A stretch of DNA of 64,000 bases from Metarhizium brunneum (lineage: Eukaryota; Ascomycota; Sordariomycetes; Hypocreales; Clavicipitaceae), in NCBI RefSeq assembly GCF_013426205.1, contig NC_089423.1:6200001-6264000 (forward strand), in the 5' to 3' direction. Below are positions 12,054 through 23,012 of this stretch, one piece after another. The translations under genes were made by a program, and so were the position numbers. Position 1 is the first letter of the stretch, and each line of letters opens with the position of its first letter. The notes beneath the pieces are model-generated. The model was not told the DNA's origin and made no database searches. It worked only from the letters and a program-made list of their open reading frames with translations.

Positions 12054-12832
12054 TGGCTGTGAGATGGGAGTGCGGAGAGGCATTCATGAGTAAACCATTT
12101 GGGACACTTGCATAGCTGTGGACAGGTATAAGGCGACGTGGAGGCTGGGCTTCTCTAATTTTGTATACGTTTTCAGAGTCAGGAGTCGGTTTTATGGGCG
12201 AGGATGGACGCAGGTCAAGACACTGTGACACTTTTGGAGCGTGGAGCGAGATGGCTGAAATTGTGCGGACTCTCTATTTAGGAGTTGAATGGCGTTTATG
12301 AATAGACTCAGCGATTGCATGTCATGAAGATGAATGCAAGATTGTGCATATTCGGAGGCTTCTGCAATGTGCCGAGTTGGCAGTGGTTTCTGCCCTCTAT
12401 CAGGCAGCTCGAACGGAAATCTTAACAGACTCGAAAATCTAACCTCACTGTCTTGAGAGACCTACGACAGAAGATCTCGCTCGTCTTTGCAGCTATGAAG
12501 TCCCTCGATAAGACGCTCTCTGTTAGTCAACTACTCCTTAACCCAATCGCCGGTAATGACGCCGTCTCTCCTACGCAGGTCGGGTCCATCCTTCTCCGCG
12601 GGCAAACCTAGTTACGGAATTCTCATCGGTTCAAGAGTCCATCATCAGAGCAAACGGGGCGTGAGAAGAGCCATATCCCGATGCGCAAGCACGTCCGGTG
12701 GTGCTGGTAGGCTGTGGAGTCTGACCGCGCCCTTCCAACACATTGATAAGACAACATCTGGACTCCCTCTGTCAAATGAAGAAGCTGCGAAACAATGACT
12801 TGCATGTGACCATCAGTTCACCAGCTGCAACA
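12054..12832. other. Intergenic, possible 5' leader of the next gene
   Basis: The right half contains an open frame from an ATG at 12556 beginning MTPSLLRRSG, which ends before the hydrolase start and shows no family motif. I treat it as leader sequence or chance. Nothing else recognisable. Confidence 0.4.
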
Positions 12833-13468
12833 ATGCTACCCGCTTCCGCATCGCCAACCACCCTGCTGCTCATCGATATCCAGCAGGGCATGAGGCACGC
12901 GACGCACTGGGGCCCAGAGAGAAGCACGCCCGAGTTCGAGTCCAAGGTCGAATCCGTGCTGCACGCCGCTCGCGCGTACAACCAACGCCGGCCAGACAAG
13001 CCCGTCCTCATCATCCACGCCCACAACCACTCCGCGAGACTGGCCTCGCCGCTGCACCCGGCGTATGTATTCCCGGACGGCGCAATCGGCGTCGCCCCGA
13101 TGGCCGTCGCAGCCCCCGTCGCCCCGGAGCCGGTGCTCGTCAAGGACGTCAACTCCGCTTTCATAGGGACTGATCTGGAGGCGCGCTTGAGAGCGTTTAA
13201 CACGGCGCAGCTGGTCGTCCTGGGGCTGAGCACCGACGAGTGCGTGAGTTCGACTGTGAGAATGGCCGCCAATTTGAAGCTTCTTGAAGGGGATGCTGCG
13301 GGGAGCCCGGCCGAGAGCAGGATAGTCTTGTTGAGCGACGCCACGGCCGCCTGGGCCAAGGGCGGGTTCTGCGCCCGAACTATTCATGAGGTTCACCTTG
13401 CGAGCTTAAATGGCGAGTTTGCGAGGGTGGAAACGACCGAGGATGCGATCGAGGCCGTCTTGCGTTAG
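12833..13468 (+). CDS. Isochorismatase-fold cysteine hydrolase
   Basis: Single exon, 211 aa from the ATG at 12833 (context CAACAATG). An in-frame ATG at 12776 would add 19 residues without known motif. The catalytic triad of the family is visible: Asp15 in LLLIDIQQGM, Lys104 in VLVKDVNSAF and the nucleophile Cys137 in LSTDECVSSTVRMAANL. The ending IHEVHLASLNGEFARV is also typical. Members hydrolyse amides such as nicotinamide or ureido compounds, and some are secreted effectors in plant pathogens. No signal peptide is visible here, so a cytosolic enzyme is more likely. The substrate is unknown. Confidence 0.88.
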   Translation: MLPASASPTTLLLIDIQQGMRHATHWGPERSTPEFESKVESVLHAARAYNQRRPDKPVLIIHAHNHSARLASPLHPAYVFPDGAIGVAPMAVAAPVAPEPVLVKDVNSAFIGTDLEARLRAFNTAQLVVLGLSTDECVSSTVRMAANLKLLEGDAAGSPAESRIVLLSDATAAWAKGGFCARTIHEVHLASLNGEFARVETTEDAIEAVLR

Positions 13469-16400
13469 CCGCCCATTCGTCGTGTCGGCTGGCAATGCGG
13501 AAAGAAGGCCATCATGGCTATGGCTAGTACCGCCGGGAGCAAGGACATTAAGACCTGGGATGAACCATCGTTTTGCGAGGCTCGCAGCGTGCCAGCTGAT
13601 TTGAACCACTGGTCGAGTTGGGTATTTTGCGAATCACGCGTTGCAAATACAAGCAGTGGAAATGTGATTTCCAGATATATGGCTATTCTACACTCCTGGT
13701 GTATTTTCTCTCGCTACGTGTCTTCAGCTTTCGTAGTTGCTTAACCTGCATGTTTTTTCTCGGCACCCCTCTCTCCGTGGCCGTGGGTGCCTTGAATGCT
13801 GGTCGCTGGCTACGTGTATAACGTATCTCATGTTATCATCTTTGAGAATGTCTTTCAATCTAGCACTTCCTAAGAAATCACATCGCCTACTAGCACAAAC
13901 TTCCTTTACGGCACCGCGTGGTCTTGTCCGCAACCATGATATGTGATCCGGTCTCGTGGATATTCGTTGGATGGAATGTACCTATTAGATCCTGTGTAGT
14001 TTTACGACGGAAGTAAAACCAAGCATTGTCACTAATGTTGTGTTGATAACGTAGTTGGAAGTAGCCCCGGTTAGAGAATTTATTGAACTCCGTCGGCTCG
14101 TCGGCTCCTTGCTGGGTACTCAACACAGAATCCGAAGTGCTCCATTCTATATGCATGTTAGCGCATGCAATATTTAGAGTTCCATGCAAAAGAGAGCTCG
14201 GGACACAATGATCTCGAAACCCAGGAGCAACTATGCTTAGTGTGTATGCTTGATGATCTGCAGACATCAATTTATTGGTTCATTTATACGCTTGACGAGC
14301 TGAAGAGATACTGGAATATACAAAACGAAAAGGGTTCCGCTTTTCGGGTCCAGATTCAGTGACATTACATCAAAAGGGGTTGAGACCATTCGACGGAACA
14401 ATTTGTGGCCTTGTGAAGACTCGGAGTGCAAGACGCCATCTAAAATTCACTCTTTGGGCCGAGGGAAAGACCACCGCCAGTGTTGAAGGTGAGGTAAAGC
14501 ATGGCTGCTGGTGTTGTATACAGTTCTAATTTCAACAACCCCATGGACCACAGAAAAGCAAAGCAGTGCCTCCAATATGCCGTGTGTTGGTGGCTGAACG
14601 AGTGTATTCCCAAGTGTGTCAACTTGGTCGACCGAGGCATCCCATGATGATTGATGGCCCGGTTTTGGTTATTTCGGCGTGATGCCTCGGCAACTATGAT
14701 ATTCTGCCGAAAGGCAAAAACGGCATATAGCCGGTATGGTTTGCTGGGAACAAAGTCGGGGAACAGACACCGGGTATGAGCATGTAGTTGAAGTAGGCTT
14801 GGCTTGGTCCTTTGCCATCACGCCAACAGCTCTGGATTGGCTGTGCTTCTTTCAGCCCACAAACTTCAAGCCCATCAAGGTCCTGGACATCCGCTCGATA
14901 GGAAATAGGCATCAACTTGGCGTGCATTCGGAAGAAGTAGGGACTGTCTTCCATAAAAATAAATCATCATTCGAGCCTATTGGATTGTGAAATCGCGTTA
15001 TTGATTCAGGCTGTATCGAGATGGATCTCTTGGACCTCGTTTGTTGGCAGGAAGCAGGTTGGCGTGGCGTTGATATCTAGCAGGTTTTGTGGCAACTTTG
15101 AACGCACTAAATACGAGCCAAGTCATGGCCGACTTGCTGCTGTTTGCCTGTGGATTACACCTCGGCATCCTTCCTCACGGAATGCCCCTTTATTGGCTGT
15201 CGATTGGACTAACCGAACCCCTCCAAGTGTTCTCAGGAAAGAAAGAGGTGATAGGTGGCGGGACGAGCCTGAGATGGCGTTCCACAGGTTGTCGGATGTG
15301 GCAAAGGCCGTGCGAAGGAGGTGTTTAAGAACAAAACGGACGCCGTTCGCTGCTCGTTGATTGAGTTGTGGCTGGTTCCTTTGCTGAAAATGGACGAGTC
15401 ACGACACCAATGGAAATTTAAGTACCTTGGCAACTTCTTTCCTGTTGTGCGAGGACAACAGTAGTACGTAGCGGTGCACTCTAGAGATCCATGCCAAGCC
15501 CCGCCATCTGTTATAGAGCCATGATAGGTTTTGATGGTCTGTTCGGCTGATTTCTAATTGGTGGGACGGAGCCAATCTGGCTCAGGTCCCGATGCGACGG
15601 AGAGTGTCCCAAGATGCAGAGAACTGGTGAGATGAAAGAGCGAGAGCGGAGGTTGCAGGCGATGTTGTGAGCTGATTGACGAGAGTTGAAGGTCACTTGC
15701 ATCACGCCCACTTCAATCGTGCCAACCACGTGTACTAGTCGCCGTTTGCTCCTTCCCACTCAGCATCCCTCATCTCATGGCGAGCTGAGGAAGGTATGAC
15801 AGGATGGCTGGGGTTGAGACAGGCCAATTAAAATTTAAAGTACTATCAATTGATTCTGCAGGCATCTGGAGCCACTGGACTTTGTTTTTGCCATTCCATA
15901 CGCCGTACTCCGTACCAAGACTTGTGTCGCATGCCCCGTGCCTTTCCGGTCGCGTACAATGCAAACAATGCACTCGTCAAGAGACCACGAGTCTCGCACA
16001 AGCGACTGAGACGCCTTCCCCGCAGCAGGCGGCGCCGGCAAGATCATCGGAGAACACCTTGTCAAGATATTGCCATCCCCGCAAGCCCAGGCCGCCAATT
16101 TTTGGCCTCCTCCTGGTCCCGAAACGGCCAACACGCCCGGCGCATCCCAGCAGTTCCAGGCTCAGCGACCCGCTTCCCCGCAACACCTCAACCTACTAGT
16201 TTCTGGGGTAGAGCTCTTGGCTTCGCTGTCCGCCACCCCCCCAGCGGATCACCGGCGTGGAGCAAGGGAACGAGGCCGAGCATTCTACAGGTAAATCTCC
16301 AATCTCTGAGGTCGGCAGATGGAGTCGCTCGTTCAAATCTGGCGCTCTAGCCATCCCCAGTCCCCACCAAGCAGTGTGCTTGCTAGGAAGCTTATTGAGA

Positions 16401-16911
16401 AGGTAGTACGGAGTAAGTGCTACGGAGTTGTGCATGCAATGACGGAGTAGCCGCTGACAAGTCCGCAAAGAGTCAACCAGGTCTCCCGTCAGATAATAGC
16501 TTTCTCGATCCTCCACCTAAATTATGGATCTAGCGCCAGTGATAGCCTCCAACCTCCTTGCTTGGCTTGGCTATCCACCATTTCAACAGCGAAGGCTGTA
16601 TTGTTAGTTCCTTGGGTCCTTGATGCCAAAAAGTGCCGAACTAGAGCCGCCAGGAAGTCCGGATAGAAGTTGCCCGTCTTCGCCAGGAATTGCTCGCCAG
16701 AGATTTGCCCCTAGCCGTCCCCGCTACTATATATCTTTTACTGCTCGCCCTCATTTCAGTCCCAAAAGTCTTCATAACCATTGCTAAGAAAACTTTGTAC
16801 TGTTCTGGACCCAGTGGCTTCATGCAATTGCCCGTCTGCGTCATCGCTTTTGTCTAATCAACGGGTACAATAACGGTGAGAGTTTATACTACCGTTCCGC
16901 GGGGCTCAACC
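13469..16911. other. Gene-poor region, 3.4 kb
   Basis: No frame has domain motifs or a credible intron pattern. The longest frames (near 13890..14270 and 15850..16350) lack good starts and overlap others in different phases. The stretch around 16000..16300 has proline- and alanine-rich potential coding character in one frame but no recognisable family. TACGGAGTA-type motifs are at 15906..15914 and 16407..16415. The right end is the promoter of the MFS gene. Confidence 0.45.
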
Positions 16912-18628
16912 ATGGCATCTCGTCTCGAAGATGCTGAGAAGCACATGGTGGAACACCGGGATCTTGCCAGCGCGTCTAATGAAAAGCTTGAGAGCCAACT
17001 TGCAGAGGCCGGTGATGCCGATAGCGACTATGGATTTACAAAAGTTGAGCAGAGGAATATCATTCGCAGAATCGACCGTCGACTGGTTCTTACCGTTGGT
17101 TTTATGTACTGCGTTAGTCTTATGGACCGGACCAATATGAGTGCCGCCAACATTGCGGGCATGAGTGTTGAGCTCAAGTTGATCAACAATCGATACGTGA
17201 GTTGAAGAACCAATTATTGAATAATAGCAGGAAACATCAAGCACGGCCAGCTAACGCTCTCTAGAACATTGCCAATCTCGTCTTTTTTGTGACGTATATT
17301 ATTTTCCAGCCCCCGTCCACTATACTTGTGCGAGCAATTGGACCGCGAGTTCACCTTGCAGCAATAACACTTCTTTGGGGGGCCGTCATGATTGGAATGG
17401 GGTTCGTCCAGAACTTCTCCCAGCTAGCAGCCCTCAGAGCTGTGCTTGGTCTCTTTGAGGCCGGCTTCTTCCCGAGTTGTGTTTACTTGCTCAGCACTTG
17501 GTACACTCGATGTGCGTATTATGGAAATCATATAGACCTCTCAAATAAGGGACCAGAAGAACATGTTACTGACTACAACTATAGATGAGATTGGCAAAAG
17601 ATACTCGGTATTTTATGTTGTTGGATGCTTAGCATCTGCCTGTTCCGGTATTTTGGCTTACGGCGTAAGTACATGTGCTATGCGATACCAATCATCAAGT
17701 TATCGATGGCAGCTAACGTTGCTTCTTCTCAAAGCTTATGCAGCTCAACGGACGGGAAGGCCTCACAGGTTGGCGCTGGATTTTCATCATCGAAGGCGCA
17801 CTGACTTGTGGCCTGGCGATTGGCTCTTACTGGCTTCTGGTCGACTTCCCAGATTCCACTCGCAAGACTTGGAGCTTCTTAAATTTGCGAGAGCGGCAGT
17901 GGATTGTCAGTCGTGTCCAACGTGACAGAGGTGATGCCAAGGTTGAGCCATTCAACCTGGGAAAGTTCCTCCGAGGCGGAACCGACTGGAAGGTTTGGGT
18001 TTATGCCATGATCTTCTTCAACACTACGACTATAAGCTATGCTCTTGCTTATACGCTACCAATTATCCTTGTTTCCAATATGGGTTTCTCCGTGGGGGCA
18101 GCTCAGTGCCTTGTTGCCCCTCCTTATGCTTTTGCTGGCATCGTCATGTTCACCATGGGCTGGCTTGGAGACAAGCATCGCATTCGTGGACTCATCATTA
18201 TTGGCAACATGGTACTGTGCCTCATTGGCCTGCCGATAATGGGCTGGCACTCCAAGGCTGCCGTACGATACTTTGGCGTTTTCCTCGTTACAGCCGGCGC
18301 CAACAGCAACGTTCCTGCTACGATGTCTTTTCAGGCCAACAATGTGCGTGGCCAGTGGAAGCGAGCCTTTTGCAGTGCCACGCTTGTTGGCTTTGGCGGC
18401 ATCGGCGGCATTTGTGGCAGTCTTGTGTTCCGAGAGCAGGACAAACTTACTGGTTACAAACCCGGCATGTATGCATGCATCGCCTGTGCGCTTCTCAACG
18501 TTATCCTGGTTTGCGTTTGTGATTTGGAGTTTTTCCGACAAAATAAGAAGGCCGACAGAGGCGAGAAGTTGCTGGAGAGCGACGATAGTGTAAGGCCACC
18601 CGCCCTATTGCATCTCGATGGTGCGTGA
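16912..18628 (+). CDS. MFS permease, allantoate/anion:cation symporter (Dal5-like) family
   Basis: Four exons: 16912..17196, 17265..17511, 17585..17664 and 17735..18628, with introns of 68, 73 and 70 bp; product 501 aa. The hydrophilic N-terminus (residues 1-60) ends at RRIDRRLVLTVGFMYC, the usual entry to helix 1, followed by LMDRTNMSAANIAGM. Family blocks include FEAGFFPSCVYLLSTWYTRYE across an intron and GWRWIFIIEGALT, both typical of the Dal5/Tna1 anion:cation symporter group. About twelve membrane helices are expected. Members import allantoate, nicotinate, vitamins and similar organic anions; the substrate is not readable. The C-terminal tail is short and charged. Confidence 0.93.
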
Positions 18629-19030
18629 GAGAACCCCAACCCTAACCGTGCACAGGAAACCTCGGCTACCGATTTCAGATATACCTATTAAACCTTTACG
18701 ACGATATGTCTGCGACTTTGACGCGATTAGTATGCGAGTGTTTAATTGCCTAGGGATTTAGTGCTTTGTAATACATGGTGATTACGATGACAATGGAAAT
18801 ACAATAGTCGCGAGTGACTTGTGTGCTACCCGCCATGCAAACGGATGAATCAATTGTGCGGACCACAAAGGCATAGTGGTCAATCACTCATTGTATCCAA
18901 ATCAGTTTGTCATTGTTGGCAGAGAGATACAAATAGCTCAAGTTTGGTGAATTTATGGCAGGCAAGATACCAAGTTGAATTTGAGCTTGCCCGATGTACA
19001 GCTTGACTTTGCGGTGAAACTGCCCGCAAC
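18629..19030. other. Intergenic
   Basis: Short AT-leaning spacer between the MFS gene and a small hypothetical gene. No motif or coding frame recognised. Confidence 0.45.
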
Positions 19031-19615
19031 ATGAGTAATCTCGTCTTTCTTTTCGTGCCCCTGGGTGTCGTATTCTTTTGGCTGGCGGCATTTGCTTGCC
19101 TGAAGCGCAGTACGCGAGCAGGAAACAGACATGAACGTCTAGACTCGGCCGAGCGGCAGGCCGTGGCTGAGAATGGCTTCAGCAGTTTGGCGAACTCGAT
19201 AGCGGCTACCGAATCGGAATCGTTGCCAGAAGCAGAACCAGAGACGGAAACAGAAGCGCCACAGCCACCACGTGAAAGGCCAAAGACCACTCACATTGAT
19301 ATTGAGGGAGCCGGAGGCCGGACCCGAGACGGCATTAGACGGGCCATAGGAAACATATTCGATGTAGGGGGGCCGAGATATGCGCCTTTGTATATACATC
19401 CTGGTTCATCCGATATGTCGCCGTCGTCGTCGTCTTCTTCTTCTTCACCTTCGCCGTCTTCGCTGGAGTGGCGGCCGTCGTTCTCAACACTGCGGAATCA
19501 TCTAGCAGGAGTGTTTCGTTCAAGTACTAGTTCCCCAAGGGATGCCGAAGGAACTGCGTTCCGCGGCGAAAGAGTCTCTGAAGAGTCGAATATCATTTTC
19601 AACATGTCACTGTGA
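19031..19615 (+). CDS. Small single-pass membrane protein, hypothetical
   Basis: Single open frame of 194 aa from an ATG at 19031. Residues 3-24 form one hydrophobic segment (NLVFLFVPLGVVFFWLAAFA), so it is either a type I/III membrane anchor or an uncleaved signal. The rest is polar: acidic, Glu/Thr/Pro-rich around residues 55-85, and a pure Ser/Pro run at about 125-145. No domain is recognised. The serine run is encoded by TCG/TCT/TCA codons, a trinucleotide-repeat-like stretch that could vary in length. It could be a real lineage-specific gene or a chance frame. The coherent topology and ATG start favour a gene, but expression evidence would be needed. Confidence 0.45.
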   Translation: MSNLVFLFVPLGVVFFWLAAFACLKRSTRAGNRHERLDSAERQAVAENGFSSLANSIAATESESLPEAEPETETEAPQPPRERPKTTHIDIEGAGGRTRDGIRRAIGNIFDVGGPRYAPLYIHPGSSDMSPSSSSSSSSPSPSSLEWRPSFSTLRNHLAGVFRSSTSSPRDAEGTAFRGERVSEESNIIFNMSL

Positions 19616-20693
19616 GCATTCAGAAGATGCGAAGAGAGGAGAGGTTGCGTTACTGTTATAAGTCTGGTGGCTTCGTAAAAGGCGCGTGGGGGTCAGGTTC
19701 CGGCTATACGAGTTGGGCGGGAGGTTATGGAAACACAGCTTGGGTGGTTTGGGGAATGGGCAGTGTCAGACTTTATTTTCCCGTGAAGTCGTACATGGAC
19801 AATTAGCCACGGCCGCGGGGGGGAGACTTGTATTCGAAATTCGGAATGGGCCAGGTGCGGTCCGTAGAAACAATATTGGTACGTGTACGCCGTTACATGT
19901 TGACGACGAAAAGGCGCTAGCTGGATGGTGACTGAGCTTATCACCAGGTCTGCTCAAGACATCCCAGGGGTCATATTAAGCTTATCAGAATTAAACGAGA
20001 AGGTGGCGAATGAGTTTATTTTGGCACCAAACAATTGGCTGGACGTGTCGGCGACCTCCTGCCGGCCTAGCCGTCGCTTCGCCTGATAACGACACTGGAG
20101 ACAGCCAAGTCGGCCGGTTTGCTGACCAAAGGATTCCGCTGCAGCCTATTTAAGTATCGAATATTGTTGTCCACGTGTGGTACGGAGTACAGCTGAGACA
20201 TTTTCCCTCCCTCCCGTGTTGGTTGCTTGGTCCTGGACGGCGAAAGCCCACCTTCCCATCTTCGTCTTGGACCTCAGACCAATGACTGCATCCACGTGCG
20301 GACAATGCCGCCGTCGTATCGGCTAGGCACTAGGTTTTAAACGACACGATTCTAGGTCCAACCCGTCGCTTTTGCCAGATTGCCGTCACTATTTTGACCT
20401 CTCTTCATGCGCCTCACCCCGCATACATCGTCAGGGCACGTGGCCGCCGTAGCTGAAGGACAAGGTGTGTGACGCCGTTAAGTAACATTGAATGGCGCCG
20501 ACCGATCAAATAGGCCCATTCTTCATTTGAACTTTCCGTCGCCAGGGCCTGAATCTCATCTTGCACAGCCGTGTTCGCTGTTGTTGTTGGAGCTCGTCCG
20601 GTTGCATTGGCTCTGGGAGAAGGGCGCTCTATCCAAGAACCGACGCACAGTTGATCTCTGGCATTGTGAAGTAGTACTGGCATCCTTCACAAC
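19616..20693. other. Upstream region of the 5'-nucleotidase
   Basis: No gene recognised. It carries three CACGTG boxes (20172, 20293, 20437) and one TACGGAGTA at 20181..20189. It is the promoter side of the 5'-nucleotidase gene. Confidence 0.5.
20172..20442. promoter_or_regulatory. Cluster of three CACGTG E-boxes upstream of 5'-nucleotidase
   Basis: CACGTG occurs at 20172..20177, 20293..20298 and 20437..20442, that is 522, 401 and 257 bases before the ATG at 20694. The same core is bound by basic helix-loop-helix phosphate regulators (Pho4 in yeast, NUC-1 in Neurospora). Phosphate control of a secreted nucleotidase is a reasonable inference. Single CACGTG boxes occur elsewhere in the window, so only the clustering is suggestive. 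Confidence 0.35.
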
Positions 20694-22519
20694 ATGAAGA
20701 TCGCTGCGACGCTGGCCGTATTGGCAATTGGCCCTGTTGCCCTCGCCGATGATGTTCTTTACAGCAGTCGCTTCTCGAAGCGTGGCTTGCTCCCGAACGG
20801 CAATTACAATCTCTGTATGATGTCTCCGTTGCCAAAAGCATCGACAGCTTCACATGTGTATTGACACGAGATGGCTCAACTAACCTTGAACTGCTAGCAT
20901 TCTTTCACGTCAACGACGTCCATGCCCATCTGGACCAGTACACCAAAGCCGGCGCAGACTGCACAGATGCCACAAAAGGCTGCTTCGGAGGCTACGCCCG
21001 CATCAAGACCAAGGTCCATGAGCTGCAGAAACAGAACCCTGACCACCTGTGGCTGAACGCAGGCGATGAATTCCAAGGCACCCTGTTCTATACGTTCTAT
21101 GGTGGGGAAAAGATTGCCGAGACTATCAACGACCTGAAATTCGATGCCATGACCCTGGGCAATCACGAATGGGACGGAGGCGACGAGAATCTTGGCAAGT
21201 TCTTGAAGAACTTGACTTTCCCCATCGTCTCCTGCAACGTCAAGAGCACCGTCAAGGACTTGAACGAGACCATCAAGAACTACCACATCTTCGAAAAGCA
21301 TGATCTCGCCGTTATTGGTGCCACGACCGAGACCACGCCCAACATTGCCAATGTTGGCAAGGGAACCACCTTTCTTGACCCGATTCCAGAGATCCAAAAG
21401 GCCATTTATGAGATCCGTAACACAACCAAGGTCAAGCGCATAGTCGCACTCACCCACCTCGGCTACGAGGTAGACCAGAAGCTTGCCCAGCAAACGGAGG
21501 GCCTCTCACTCATCATTGGCGGCCACAGCCACACATTGCTGGGCAACATGGACAAGGCCGAGGGAAAATACCCTACCATTGTCAAGGACAAGGGCGGCAA
21601 TGAAGTCTTTGTCGTCACCTCCTACCGATGGGGCGAGTACCTGGGCTCAATCGAGATGACCTTTGATGACAACGGCAGGGCCTTGTCCTACCACGGAGCA
21701 CCCATCCACATGGACAACACCACCTCCCTAGAAAAGAACCTCCAAAAAAACATCACCGCCTGGAGAGGCCCCTTTGAGAAGTACGCCGCCGAGGTCATCG
21801 GGAGCACAAAGAACGTCCTGGACCAGACGGCGTGCCAAAAGGGCGACTGTCTGCTGGGCCAAGTCATGGCCGACGCAATGCTCGAGTACCGCCAGAACCA
21901 GACCAACGGCACCGCCGACAAGCCCGACTTCGCCATCATCAACGCCGGCGGCATCCGGGCCACCATTGACGAGGGAAACATTACCCGCGGGCAAGTCATC
22001 ACCTCGTTCCCGTTCGGCAACGCCGTCACCCAACTCAAGTACTCTGGCGCCGATCTGCGCAAGATCCTCGAAGGCTGCGTCTCCCGCGTCAGCCAGTTCA
22101 ATCAGAAAAAGACATCCTCCTGGTTCCAGGTCTCTGGCAACATTGTCGTCGAGTACAACGAGAGCAGAGACGCCGGGTCCAGGCTGGTCAGGGCTACCGT
22201 CGGCGGCAAGGCGCTGGACGACAAGACCGACTACAATGTCGTCACGGTCGATTTTGTCGCCGGCGGCGGCGATAACCTCCTGAAGCCTGCTACCGAGTTT
22301 GTCACCCTCGAGTCGCTGGACCAGGTTCTCGTCGCGTACATCGGGGCGCACACGCCGCTTCAGAACGCTCTGCAGAAGCGTGTTGTTTCTTCAAACGGCA
22401 CGGCGGGAGGGGGTGCTGGAGACGGGGGCAAGGCTTCAAATGGAGAGTCTAAGGGTGCGAGCTTGCGGGCGCCTCGGCTTTTGGTTGGCCTGTCTTTTCT
22501 GGAAGCGCTTGTTTTGTGA
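20694..22519 (+). CDS. Secreted 5'-nucleotidase (metallophosphatase, GPI-type)
   Basis: Two exons, 20694..20814 and 20898..22519, with an 83-bp intron; product 580 aa. Exon 1 encodes a signal peptide (MKIAATLAVLAIGPVALA). The metallophosphoesterase domain starts across the junction with FFHVNDVHAHLD (Asp47, His49 as metal ligands). It continues with TLGNHEWDGG (Asn129, His130) and GGHSHT (His250, His252). The C-terminal 5'-nucleotidase domain carries NAGGIRATID and FGNAVTQLKYSGADL, the nucleotide-binding half. The end is Ser/Gly-rich then hydrophobic (LLVGLSFLEALVL), consistent with a GPI signal. Such enzymes release phosphate and nucleosides from extracellular nucleotides. In animal-associated fungi they can also alter purine signalling, but nothing here proves such a role. 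The gene appears intact. Confidence 0.95.
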
Positions 22520-22555
22520 TTGACTTTGGGCAATTTGACGATGGATGTACAAAAC

Positions 22556-22752
22556 GCTCGATTCAACAATAATATAAGGTCCTTGGTTCTCCAAGAGGAA
22601 GGCAGGGACTAGTGGCCACTATATATACATGAAAGAAACGCTCGTGCCTAGGCTCATGCTATAGCACGTGTTCTAGTTGTATAGCCAATAAGTCCCCGAT
22701 CGGAGGGCCCCTTTGCTGGGCTCGCGATCTTGTTGGGCTTTCTCCGTGTTAC
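22556..22752 (+). repeat. LTR-like repeat R1a (5'-truncated copy)
   Basis: This segment aligns by eye with R1b immediately downstream. Shared blocks include the AATAATA-rich start, TATATACAT, CCTAGG, the GGGCTCGCGATCT/GGGCTTCACGATCT block and TTCTCCGTGTTAC/TTTTCCGTGTAAC at the end. It begins within about 40 bases of the 5'-nucleotidase stop codon, so it sits in that gene's 3' region. It looks like a diverged solo LTR or fragment. Confidence 0.6.
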
Positions 22753-23003
22753 TGTGACAAGGGGTTCAATATAGAAGGCTTAGAGCAAAAGGGCTCAATT
22801 CAATAATAATCTCGAAGGGTCTCTAAGGTCTTGAGTTGCTAAAAGGCAAGAAGGGAAAGGTGACCGCTTTATATACATAAAAGGGACGCCCGGGCCTAGG
22901 GCTCTGGCCCGAGGACGTGTTTAAGCTGTGTAACTTCGAAGTCCCGTATCGGTGAAGCCCCTTTGTTGGGCTTCACGATCTGTTGGGCCTTTTCCGTGTA
23001 ACA
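22753..23003 (+). repeat. LTR-like repeat R1b
   Basis: About 250 bp starting TGTGACAAGG and ending GTGTAACA, so it has the TG...CA termini expected of an LTR. It contains a TATA-like TATATACATAA and the block GGCTCAATTCAATAATAA. It shares arrangement with R1a, R2 and R3. There is no internal retrotransposon coding region next to it, so it is probably a solo LTR. The GT31 stop codon lies only about 10 bases beyond its end. Confidence 0.6.
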
Positions 23004-23012
23004 GTAACAATT

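Noticed and set aside
15850..16350. Frame of 166 codons in the gene-poor region
   Set aside because: Arg/Pro/Ser-rich, competes with other phases, no family motif and no supporting splice sites.
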